From assembly GCA_033032175.1 (NCBI GenBank), contig CM065320.1, positions 6,634,001-6,698,000 of the forward strand: DNA of 64,000 bases, read 5' to 3'. Under the pieces are notes generated by a model that was given only the letters and a program-made list of their open reading frames with translations, made no database searches and was not told the DNA's origin. The translations under genes and the position numbers were made by a program. Each line of letters starts with the position of its first letter. The stretch's first letter is position 1. Below, in pieces: positions 23,563-32,189 of the stretch. The stretch is from Saturnia japonica. Taxonomy: Eukaryota; Arthropoda; Insecta; Lepidoptera; Saturniidae.

Positions 23563-25644
23563 TTAAAATTCATTATCTTTCAATTCTATAGGACCTAGAC
23601 ATTCTGATAATTCTGACAGACTAGCTGGATATTTACGTAACCGTTCATGACAAACGTACTGACCACGCCCTCCGGATAATGGCTCAACCAAGTAACGTTC
23701 ATTTTGGCAAACTTTTGTGATTTTACATGGCCAACTAAACTTTTCGCTTAATTTGTTAATCACACGAGGGTTTTTTTGAACTAATACTAAATCGCCTTTA
23801 ACAAAAGAACGTACTGAGGCTTTGTTTGCATCATAGCGCATTTTTTCCTTCTTTGCCTGCTCGTCCATCCTATCCTTTGCCGACTGTCTTATTTCTATCA
23901 GATCCTTTTCATTGTTAAAGTCAACATCTGTCGTGAGATAATTTAATTTTGGTGGACTCTTGTTGCAACCAATTAATAGCTGAAATGGACTCATGCCTGT
24001 ACTTTTGGATACTGTGCAATTTAGAGCAAGTTGAACCTCACCGATAACAGATTTCCAAGATCTGTTTTCATGGTTTACGGCAACCGAGAAACAATTAGTT
24101 AATACTGACATTATCCGTTCTACCTGCCCGTTGGCTCGGCAAACACCACTTGCAATTTCGTGGAATTCAATTGACCATTCTCTACAGAGATTTTGAAAAT
24201 CTTGTCCTGTGAAAGATGTACCCTGATCAGAAATGATCCGTTTAGGCGTTCCGAATATGTGAACGAAATTTTGAAGAGCTTCACAGGCCGATCGTGAAGT
24301 TAAGTCTTTAACTGCGGTAAGATAACAAAATTTTGTAAAAGCATCGACAATAACAATGGCATACTCTTTGGCAGCCTTTCCACCCGTCAGTTTACCGGTC
24401 GTATCTATGTGAATAGTATGAAATGGCTCTGCAATTTTATCTATCGGATGTAAGGCAGATTGCTTTTTACCGGAAGGGTTCTTATTTATTTTACACGCCA
24501 AACAGTGGTCCACGTATGCCCTGACAGATGAGGTCATTTTAGGGAACCAAAAATGCTCCCTTATTTTCGTTAAAGTTTTATCCCATCCGAGATGTTTTAA
24601 TTCCTCATGGAATCTTTGGATTATCTGCCACCGAAAATTTTTTGGAATCATAATGCGGCTTATAGTCTTCCCATCTACTTGGAAATTTCTGAAAAGGAGA
24701 TTGTCCTTGTAGGTGTATGATGATCTAAGACTGGCATCAAGTGTGTCATTTTCAACAGATTCGATGATCCGCTTAATATCAGGGTCCAGCCTCTGTTCGG
24801 CCTGTAACCACTCATCATTTACACGTGCAACATTTACCGCTTTATAGCTAATGGGGTTTCGACTGAGATAGTCCACGTGAGGGATTCTTTCACCCTTTCG
24901 ATATTCGATTTCAAAGTCGAAAGTTTGCATGTAAGCCCACCATCTGTGAACGCGAGGTAAAAGTTCACGTTTATGACGCGATGCTTTTAAAGCATTACAG
25001 TCTGTTATGACCTTGAATTCTCTACCAAGCAGATAGTGCCGAAAATGTTTCAATGCTTTAAAAACAGCTAGGGTTTCTAACTCATAGCTGTGGTATCTGC
25101 TTTCGACATCGGTTGTTCTTTGGCTGAAATAGCCGATGACTTTGAGCTGATTGTCAACCTTTTGAAATAAAATTGCCCCATATCCAATCGAACTTGCGTC
25201 GGTATGAAGTTCGATTGGTTTCTTAGGATCAAAAATCGTCAATACGGGCGCGGAGGTTAGATACCCTATCACTATAGCATGTGCTTTTTTATGTTCGTCT
25301 GTCCAATTCCATTTAGCGTCTTTTTTTGTAAGAAAGTATAAGGGTGCCATGATTGAGGAGAAATTAGGCACAAACTTTCTGAAGTAACCAGCGAGACCGT
25401 TGAATTGCCGTAACTCCTTTACGCATGTTGGTAGAGGGGCATTAGCTAGAGCCTTTACCTTCTCAGGGTTCGGTTTGATGGTATTATCGCTGACTACATA
25501 GCCCAGATACTCCACTGAAGACTTTAGAAAGGTACACTTTTTCCAGTTAAATGTGAAACCAGCCTCAGACAAGGTCGATAACACTTGCTCCAAATTTTGA
25601 AACCCTTCCTCTTTTGTTTTTGAGTACACAAGGACGTCATCCAT
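23563..25644 (-). CDS. Gypsy pol, distal part: RT active site, RNase H, integrase
   Basis: A 693-codon open frame that begins at the second half of the RT catalytic motif (MDDVLVYS). RT thumb follows, then RNase H (ELHTDASS near residue 148, a later ELE, ITDCNAL) and a Tyr-rich connection ending VDYLSRNP. Next comes integrase with a zinc-binding HHCC (HEELKH near 345, CLAC near 381) and a DDE triad (HIDTTG near 414, SDQG near 473, NGQVER near 507). The integrase D-to-E spacing fits DD35E. The frame is one base out from the upstream frame; the junction at 25645-25662 contains a GGG that needs one base fewer. All catalytic residues are present, so this copy is young apart from that break. It joins new cDNA copies into the genome together with the protease made upstream. 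Confidence 0.92.
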   Translation of the reverse strand: MDDVLVYSKTKEEGFQNLEQVLSTLSEAGFTFNWKKCTFLKSSVEYLGYVVSDNTIKPNPEKVKALANAPLPTCVKELRQFNGLAGYFRKFVPNFSSIMAPLYFLTKKDAKWNWTDEHKKAHAIVIGYLTSAPVLTIFDPKKPIELHTDASSIGYGAILFQKVDNQLKVIGYFSQRTTDVESRYHSYELETLAVFKALKHFRHYLLGREFKVITDCNALKASRHKRELLPRVHRWWAYMQTFDFEIEYRKGERIPHVDYLSRNPISYKAVNVARVNDEWLQAEQRLDPDIKRIIESVENDTLDASLRSSYTYKDNLLFRNFQVDGKTISRIMIPKNFRWQIIQRFHEELKHLGWDKTLTKIREHFWFPKMTSSVRAYVDHCLACKINKNPSGKKQSALHPIDKIAEPFHTIHIDTTGKLTGGKAAKEYAIVIVDAFTKFCYLTAVKDLTSRSACEALQNFVHIFGTPKRIISDQGTSFTGQDFQNLCREWSIEFHEIASGVCRANGQVERIMSVLTNCFSVAVNHENRSWKSVIGEVQLALNCTVSKSTGMSPFQLLIGCNKSPPKLNYLTTDVDFNNEKDLIEIRQSAKDRMDEQAKKEKMRYDANKASVRSFVKGDLVLVQKNPRVINKLSEKFSWPCKITKVCQNERYLVEPLSGGRGQYVCHERLRKYPASLSELSECLGPIELKDNEF

Positions 25645-25660
25645 ATAAACGAGTGCTATT

Positions 25661-27781
25661 TTATCCCTTAAGTCCTTTTAGAGCCTTATTGATGGCTCTC
25701 TGGTAAACGGAAGGTGCGTTACAAAGGCCAAAGGGCATTTTTAAATATTCCCACACACCATCGGGCGTAACAAACGCGGTTTTTTCAATATCACTCTGGG
25801 ATGACATTAAAATTTGATGGAACCCAGAAGCCATGTCTAAACTCGAGAAATAAGATGCTTGCCCGAGAGAATCAATTTGTTCCGAAATCAACGGTAGAGG
25901 GTAGCTATCGCGTACGGTATTGGAGTTAAGCTCCCTGTAGTCTACACAGAGTCGGTCAGTTCCATCTTTCTTTTTGACTAACAAAGCGGGACTCGAAAAA
26001 GGTGAGGAACTTTCACGTATTATATTTTTACTCTCTAAGTCAGCTATTATTTGACGCATTACAACTCGTTCAGAAGGAGCTAACCGGTATGGATGACGTT
26101 GAACAATTTTATCAGGATTTTTAAGTTTGATTTGCATTTCCCCTGTACTAACAGTCGAGTTAGAATTGCCACTAGCAAAGTTATCTTTATGTTTGTCCAA
26201 TATAGACTTCAATCTATCAATGTCACATTGATCAGTCAAATCCGTATTAATGTTTTCGAATTCCGCACGTGTTTTGTTTTGAACAATACACATATTGACA
26301 CTTAGGTCGCGTTCTATTTTCGCCCCGTTGCTATTGAGAGTGAAAACCAAACCAGGTGTTTTAAATATTTCTCTACCTAAGATCACGTCATGAGTTAATA
26401 AATGTGAGTCAACAATAACGAACGTCACTTCAGTATGGAACCCGTCAAACTCAGCATGTGTTGTCATTTTTCGTAACGAAAAGCATGGTACAGAGCCAAT
26501 ACCTGAGAGGCGGGTAAACGAGATCTCTTTCCTATCTGGTAAACTATCAGCGATTTCTTTTTTAATAAGCGAGCATTCTGAACCGCTGTCAATCAATGCG
26601 AGTAAAATATAGTCACCGACGCGTATTTCAATCAAGGAATCGTTAGAGGGTGAACAAATATTGACAGATTTTGTTTGCAATTTGGTTTCTTTAAAATCTT
26701 TTGATTTGTCAGCGCGTTGTTTCGTAAAACAAGTTGATTCAGAATGTCCAAGCTTACGACAATAAGTACATTGAACAATAACTGTTTTATCGTTCGATTT
26801 ATCTGAAGATGTAATAAGGGTAGTACTCTCATTTTTATTATTTTTACGCAACAATAAACAGTGACGTTTCAAATGGCCTATCTTGTTACAATAATGGCAG
26901 CGCCGTTTGGTAGGCTTATCACTAATTTTAGGACGCTTAAAAGAAAAATCATGTTCATTCTGAGTCTTATCAAAATATCGCTTAAGATTCTTAATATTAG
27001 GGTACGTACTCAAATGTCTATCAAGTGCCACAAAATTCGTTGGAGTATTTTTGAGCATGTCTGTACGTACCTGAATGTCTGTTATGCCGGAGATTACCAC
27101 TTCGATCTTGTTGGACTCACCCCAACCGGTACCTAGTCGATCGATTAGCGCCAACTTGTTGGTTGAATACTCGATGTACGTTGTCGCCTGGTCGCTCTTG
27201 TACTCCACCATATCGTGAAACAAGTCGTAGAACCTTCTTGTTGTAACGAATTGTCGAGTAAGTCGCTCCTTTAACTCCTCCCAAGTCTTGCACAGAGTGT
27301 ACGAGCATGCTGCCCACTTTTTTGCACGTCCTTGTAAGTGAGTAAAGACTGCATTTCTAGTTTCGTAGTCCGTCCACGAGTTGTTATTCTTATGGTGTTC
27401 GATTTCTTCGCACCACTGAGCTGCAGTAAACTGACACTGGTCAGGATCATACGGCGGTAGATAAATTTCACTTGCCTTTAGCTTTCTTAGTTCTGCGGCG
27501 CTAGTTGAAGATTTCTGATTAGAGTTCTGAAAGCCTGCCATCATATTTTGAAAGAATTTCGCCCATAATTCCGACGGAGGTGCTCCGAGTTCATCATTTC
27601 TTAAAGTCGAAGATCCTGCCGGAACATTTTCTTGAGCTTCGTATTCCGACGTAAAATATCCTTGATTTTGAGTAGCTGACGTTGCGGTAGGCTCACAGGG
27701 TGATTTTGGAAGCGATCCCACCGCTGCTGTCGCAGATGGGAAAAGATTGGCATCTATGTGTTCGCTGGAGGCATCCGCCAT
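25661..27781 (-). CDS. Gypsy gag-protease-RT, proximal part
   Basis: A 706-codon open frame. The N-terminal third is a Gag capsid region (ASEIYLPPYDPDQCQFTAAQ, then HLQGRAKKWA). Two CCHC zinc knuckles follow near residues 294 (CHYCNKIGHLKRHC) and 337 (CTYCRKLGHSESTC), then an aspartic protease with LIDSGSE near residue 396. RT palm blocks VKKKDGTDRLCVDYRELN and FSSLDMASGFHQI lead to MPFGLCNAP. The frame stops seven codons before the catalytic YMDD. The start ATG at 27779-27781 is inside the 5' LTR, so the first 18 codons are LTR-encoded; no other in-frame ATG precedes the capsid region. Gag and Pol share one frame here, so there is no gag/pol frameshift. Confidence 0.93.
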   Translation of the reverse strand: MADASSEHIDANLFPSATAAVGSLPKSPCEPTATSATQNQGYFTSEYEAQENVPAGSSTLRNDELGAPPSELWAKFFQNMMAGFQNSNQKSSTSAAELRKLKASEIYLPPYDPDQCQFTAAQWCEEIEHHKNNNSWTDYETRNAVFTHLQGRAKKWAACSYTLCKTWEELKERLTRQFVTTRRFYDLFHDMVEYKSDQATTYIEYSTNKLALIDRLGTGWGESNKIEVVISGITDIQVRTDMLKNTPTNFVALDRHLSTYPNIKNLKRYFDKTQNEHDFSFKRPKISDKPTKRRCHYCNKIGHLKRHCLLLRKNNKNESTTLITSSDKSNDKTVIVQCTYCRKLGHSESTCFTKQRADKSKDFKETKLQTKSVNICSPSNDSLIEIRVGDYILLALIDSGSECSLIKKEIADSLPDRKEISFTRLSGIGSVPCFSLRKMTTHAEFDGFHTEVTFVIVDSHLLTHDVILGREIFKTPGLVFTLNSNGAKIERDLSVNMCIVQNKTRAEFENINTDLTDQCDIDRLKSILDKHKDNFASGNSNSTVSTGEMQIKLKNPDKIVQRHPYRLAPSERVVMRQIIADLESKNIIRESSSPFSSPALLVKKKDGTDRLCVDYRELNSNTVRDSYPLPLISEQIDSLGQASYFSSLDMASGFHQILMSSQSDIEKTAFVTPDGVWEYLKMPFGLCNAPSVYQRAINKALKGLKG

Positions 27782-28004
27782 TTCGGTTTTTATTTAGTCA
27801 GTGCGCACACCTGGCGCGGGCGCTGTCTCGAGATGAAGTGAGTCAAACTCAATCGAACGCACTACTGACAGCTTTCATCATTTTTTAAAAACTGACAACT
27901 TAGATGTGGTGTCACAGTCTATCCATAGCTCGGCTGTCTATGATGTTATTATGTGTTGCAGATAAATAAATAAAATAACCACGGATATTTTGTAATCCCT
28001 GACA
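27728..28004 (-). repeat. 5' LTR of the gypsy element
   Basis: 277 bases, identical to 22804-23080. On the minus strand it contains an initiator-like TCAGT at 27863-27867, an AATAAA polyadenylation signal at 27790-27795 and the gag ATG at 27779-27781, all within 90 bases. The sequence just inside the LTR (GCAGCGGTGGGATCG) is already gag coding. A primer site beginning TGG would lie 7 bases in; this is weak. Confidence 0.95.
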
Positions 28005-28019
28005 TATATATATACTTTA

Positions 28020-28460
28020 GCCTGCCTTAGTAAATAAGCTATAAAATGCAAAAAGAATTTTAGCCTGTAAAGGAAGGAAAAAACGAAAATCCTGATTTTC
28101 GAAGATCTTACCCTGACGTGAAACCTAAGTGCTCAGCCAAACTATTAGAGATATCGAAATAGCACCTTAGTAAAATTATTTCGTAATCTGATAAACATAT
28201 TCTGATGGCGTATAAAAATCGAAGGTCTAGAGTACCTGATGTGGAACCCTAAGAGCCCCGCCTAACTATAAAAGCTATCGAAATGCAGCCTTAGTAAAAG
28301 TTATTCAATCTGATGAGCATTTTTAATGGTCTACAAAAATCTAAAATCTAGATTAACTGATGTGGAACCCAAAAAGCCTAAAGAAACTGTAAAATATATT
28401 GAAGAAATGTCACTTTATTGAAAATGGGTTCTGTGGAACACGAAGCCCCCGTTCAGATAT
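28020..28460. repeat. Degenerate ~122-base tandem repeat
   Basis: Units begin GTGAAACCTAAG (28118), GTGGAACCCTAAG (28241), GTGGAACCCAAAAAG (28362) and GTGGAACACGAAG (28433). They share TATCGAAAT, CCTTAGTAAAA and AATCTGAT. The last unit is truncated and a partial unit lies upstream. Divergence is high. The gypsy element has inserted at its edge. Confidence 0.6.
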
Positions 28461-29116
28461 AATATATTCTTTTCTAAGCACACTGTTAAAGCGCTCTGAC
28501 GCGCGTTCATATGAATAGGGCCTAGGGGCAGACATTAAGAGCAATTAACTCAATCAACATGATAGATCTTTTCTGCTTAACGGTATTATAAAATTCTAGT
28601 ATCTGATTTAGAAACTTCATAATAAACTACAAAAAGAAGTGAAATCCCAAGAAAAACATGCTGTAACAAGAAAATTTTTAACAAATAAGAAAATTAACTT
28701 CAATAATTTTGAAGAGTTCCATGGTGTATCTTCGAAGTTGAAGTCCAATACCAACGAAATTAAAATGGGACCACCCTTTCCAACGAAGAAAAAAAACATC
28801 GAAATCGGCCTCGATTGAAATTGTTTGTCTGCAAAAAGTAGTGAAATCTCATAAACAGCCAAGTGTAGGAGGTGGATATAAAAAAAAACTAGTAATTTTG
28901 GCTAAAATCTGGCCTGCCTTTTACACGTTAAATTCTATTCTTTAGAGTCTACTGTACCTAATTATATGAGCTTAAAACATTTACATTAATGACAAGACAA
29001 TAAGGATAACTAAAAACAGCACAAATCTAAATGACAGATGCAACTCAAACTCCGCGCCAAAATGAAAAACAGTTGTGCCAATCTAACAACAAAAAATAAT
29101 AATTTGGTACTTGTAA
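28461..29116. other. Gene-free stretch
   Basis: No repeat or gene recognised. An 81-codon reverse frame at 28617-28862 has no protein-like features. Confidence 0.3.
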
Positions 29117-29324
29117 ATCTGAAGAGTTTGTTTGTTTATTTGGTTGAACAAGCTAATCTTAGGAACTACTGGTTCGAATGGAAAAATTATTTTAGTGTTG
29201 GATAGCCCATTTATCTAGAAAGGCTATATAAATCACGCTACGACCAATAGGAGCGCAGCATCGACGAAAAATGCTGCAAAACGGAAAATTTATTCCTTTT
29301 TAGAGCTTGCATTGTGTGCGCTGC

Positions 29325-29652
29325 TAGTCCGGTCATTTTAGACAATTGAAATAAAGAAAATTCCGACAGAGCCAAATCTTCGTAGAGATCTTAGGTTTAC
29401 CACAAGAAATAAAGTGTCAAAAGTCCCCATCAGTCCCATGTGAGCTTAGGGACTTATTCGGGGCCCAAGGTCAAAATTTTAGATTTTTTGGATTTTTCTC
29501 GAAAACGGTAAGTTTTATCGAAAAAGTACCTCAGAGCAAAGTTGTAGATCTTAAAATTTTCTATAAAAATGGTCCCTATGATTTTTTCTCTAAGACCCAC
29601 TATTTCCCAGATATTGCGCTTGTAAGAATCATGTTCTACATAGTATGCACAC
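29325..29652 (+). repeat. Left terminal inverted repeat of the 1.7 kb element
   Basis: About 328 bases matching the reverse complement of 30710-31046 with scattered differences. It covers GACAGAGCCAAAT, CCCATCAGTCCCATGTGAGC and TTCTCGAAAACGGTAAGTTT. Confidence 0.85.
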
Positions 29653-29955
29653 ATATGCCACGTATATACATATTTAGGTACTCAAGCAAGCAAAAATGCC
29701 TACTCGTGTCTCTTTTATGTATACATTATACTATTCTAAGAAAATTTACTCTAAAATGACCGCCGGTCCCTTACCGAATCCCCTCTACTTGAATAACATC
29801 TTGCCTTGAAAAACATCTGCATATTCTTTTGTCCATGTGGTGTCGTTCACGTATACCTGCTTCTTTTAGTGTTGAACGAGCAGTTCGAGTGACTATACGT
29901 ATTTATTACAAGCGTCTACTATTGAAGTTAGTGCTGATTAATATTTAAAAAAAAA

Positions 29956-30535
29956 ATGTCACAATTTTGCTTTATTTGTAATAAACTTTTGACTGAAGAT
30001 GAAACTGTTGTGGTCAGTCGTGGAATGCCAACTTTAATCGATGCAAGTGTCGCCAGAAGTGATGAGTTTGCTGATTATTTAAGAAGCCAAAAGTCCGTTA
30101 CAATTCACGTGGATTGCAGAAAATCATACACCCGGAAAACTTCAATCTCTGCATCAAAAAGACAACGTGAGGAAGAACAGGCCAGTACTTCAAAAGTAAG
30201 TCCACCTCATACTAGAGCGCGAATAAGTGAATCCAGCTTTTGTTTTAAAACCACTGCTTATTTTGTGGCGATGAAGCGGATGAAGAAGCAGAAAAGAAGA
30301 AAGTGAAGATTTATCCCGAAAAATTCATAAAGTTTCTACACTTACATTCAAAGATTCAAAATACAAGAGAGGAAGATTCATGTGATTTTGATGAAGAGAC
30401 AACTGATTCATCTTCATTTGAACAATTTCTAAGCGTTCATCAACAGGAAGGAGAAGAAGAAGAACAAGAAGAAATTGAAGAAAACATGATTGTTGAAGTT
30501 GAATATGAAAAGCATGAGTCAGATTAAAGTAATAA
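29956..30535 (+). pseudogene. Zinc-binding transposon protein, internally deleted and frameshifted
   Basis: The first frame (29956-30306) begins MSQFCFICNKLL and contains CX2C ... HX3C (FCFIC and IHVDCRKSYTR), a zinc-finger-like N-terminus seen in some transposon-encoded proteins, then a Lys/Arg/Ser-rich linker. At about 30250 the reading shifts. In the neighbouring frame a CX2C (CLFCGDEAD) and a basic/hydrophobic stretch continue into the second open frame (to 30527), which ends in a Glu-rich tail. No DDE or nuclease core is present between them, so the gene looks internally deleted as well as frameshifted. The element must be non-autonomous. The host-gene alternative is unlikely because the frame sits centrally between the inverted repeats. 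Confidence 0.6.
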
Positions 30536-30636
30536 AAAAAAGTTAGAACGACAGTTAAACTCAGTAACCGATATCAATAATTTTCATACTATTAAATAAT
30601 TATTGTTCCTGAAAATAACGTCATAAAGGTTCGTGG

Positions 30637-30715
30637 AATAGGCCTACCGGGGATACCACGTTAAAAAAAAAACGCGCCGAGTACACTACCTCACAGGTGG
30701 TGTGGAAATGTGTGC
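30637..30715 (+). repeat. Dispersed repeat block shared with 146-233
   Basis: TAGGCCTACCGGGGATACC ... GTGGTGTGGAAATGTGTGC. It abuts the inner edge of the right inverted repeat of the transposon. Confidence 0.45.
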
Positions 30716-31046
30716 ATATTATGTAGAACGTGATTCTTACAAGTGCAATATCTGGGAAATAGTGGGTCTTAGAGAAAAATCATAGGAACCATTTTTATAG
30801 AGAATTTTAAGATCTACAACTTTGTTCTAAGGTACTTTTTCGATAAAACTTACCGTTTTCGAGAAAAATCCAAAAAACCTAAAATTTTGACTTTGGGCCC
30901 CGAATAAGTCCCTAAGCTCACATGGGACTGATGGGGACTTTTGACACTTTATTCCTTGTGGTAAACCTAAGGTATCTACGAAAATTTGGCTCTGTCGGAA
31001 TTTTCTTTATTTGATCACTATTTTTATGTCTAAAATGACCGGACTA
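30710..31046 (-). repeat. Right terminal inverted repeat of the 1.7 kb element
   Basis: Reverse complement of 29325-29652 with minor differences. It ends GACCGGACTA before the TGC target duplication. Confidence 0.85.
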
Positions 31047-31504
31047 TGCGTAAATGGTTAAAGTTACGCAACAATCATGTGATACGGAATTGATTTTCTT
31101 AAAAAGTTCTAAACAAAACTCCGCGATGACATATGTCTATCTTTTAAAGTTGACTAAATATAACCTCTTTTATGGTAATAAAATGATGCATTATTTACGA
31201 TGGTGTTTTTATAAATTTGGTATTCATCCTTATCGAAATAAATACGTTATTCAGCAGAAGTATTTAATTTTGAACAAAATTTCCCTTTACATCAATTGAT
31301 TTCAATGAATATCTTTGGATATATGACAGTTTTAAAATAATTCCGCAACAAAATAATGATCAAGTACCGCGCGCGCATTTTTATTATGCGTAATGATGTG
31401 GGAGGCAGGCGATCATGTGGTGCTTAAATGGTTCGTAGATAAAACAAAGAAAGTTTCAGATCCTTTGTATTATATATAATTGTATTATAGGTGCCACGGC
31501 CCTC

Positions 31505-31560
31505 TTTCTCTCTCCCCCTCTCTCTCTCACACACACACACTCTCACTCTCTATCTCTTAT
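31505..31560. repeat. CT/CA-rich microsatellite
   Basis: TTTCTCTCTCCCCCTCTC followed by CACACACACAC and CTCTATCTC. It is part of the family-2 Helitron 3' region; a shorter version is at 52810-52842. Confidence 0.7.
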
Positions 31561-31592
31561 GTGACGCACACGAAGTTACGCGAATTACCTAA

Positions 31593-32189
31593 CGCCGCTC
31601 GGTAGATAAACACGCACTAAGGCTGCCCTCTGACTATGTTTCTATGCATAATACTATTATTAAAATGTCATTATTATCTACTAGAAATTTTGTAAGTTTT
31701 AATATAAATTATTTCTACGTGAGTTTTATTTCAAGTTTCAGAAGTGATTGTAAGGTAGTAAAGGGAATATACATTAAAAAAAAAAAAATTTGATTAAAGT
31801 TTACTAAATCAAAAACAATTTTAAATTCTAGGAAGTAAGTAATATTAAATATTTTCATTAATTATAAATTGCGTAATCGAGACTTTTGTGTACCGAAGTT
31901 TACCTAGATTTCGTTTCGGCCGTTTCAATGAAGACGTAATATTGTTTAATTCAGTGTATTGCGACTAGCTCGTCTACGTCACGTAATTGCACGCGCTTCC
32001 CATCTCTGCTACATTACTCGCCCTCATTGTAGTATATTGTACGTCACCCCCACCAACGTATGTCGGAAACATAGGACGGTCGCGCACAAACTTGTACGAC
32101 TATAGCAGCTTGGTTTTTTTTTCGATCTGACTATACCTTTAACCATAAAGACCCTGAAGCTTCAGACCACGCAATCCATAGCAGATATA
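31593..32189. other. Gene-free stretch
   Basis: AT-rich to 31870, then mixed-composition DNA (CTACGTCACGTAATTGCACG) with no recognised element. Confidence 0.3.

Larger units (their letters stand above)
22804..28004 (-). mobile_element. Full-length Ty3/gypsy LTR retrotransposon, recently inserted
   Basis: A 5201-base element with two 277-base LTRs (22804-23080 and 27728-28004) that read as identical, starting TGTC and ending GACA. Order on the minus strand is LTR, gag, protease, reverse transcriptase, RNase H, integrase, LTR, the Ty3/gypsy order. Both flanks are TATATA, so the target was an (AT)n run and the short target duplication cannot be resolved. There is no envelope gene. Identical LTRs mean recent insertion, since the two copies are made alike at integration. 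Confidence 0.95.
29325..31046 (+). mobile_element. DNA transposon with ~330-base terminal inverted repeats and a 3-base target duplication
   Basis: The ends are TAGTCCGGTCATTTTAGACA and its exact reverse complement TGTCTAAAATGACCGGACTA, flanked by TGC on both sides (29322-29324 and 31047-31049). The uninterrupted relative at 52470 confirms the empty site (GCGCTGCGTAAATGG). The inverted repeats run 29325-29652 and 30710-31046. Inside is a degenerate zinc-binding protein gene. A 3-base duplication with long inverted repeats fits the Academ superfamily, and less well others with 3-base duplications (PIF/Harbinger prefers TWA). The superfamily is my inference. Confidence 0.85.
29117..31592 (+). 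mobile_element. Helitron-like element (family 2) split by a DNA transposon
   Basis: The left half 29117-29324 (CTGAAGAGTTTGTTTG, GGTTCGAATGGAAAAATTAT, GATAGCCCATTTATCTAG) and right half 31050-31592 (GTAAATGGTTAAAGTTACGC, then CATCAATTGATTTCAAT, the CT/CA-rich tract and GACGCACACGAAGTTACGCG) are collinear with the copy at 52262-52875. The interruption is exactly 29325-31046 plus a TGC target duplication. The 3' end has decayed to CCTAAC. Non-autonomous. Confidence 0.75.

Noticed and set aside
25644..25661. Programmed ribosomal frameshift between gag and pol
   Set aside because: The break is inside the RT palm domain, not between gag and pol, so a one-base mutation or sequencing error is far likelier.
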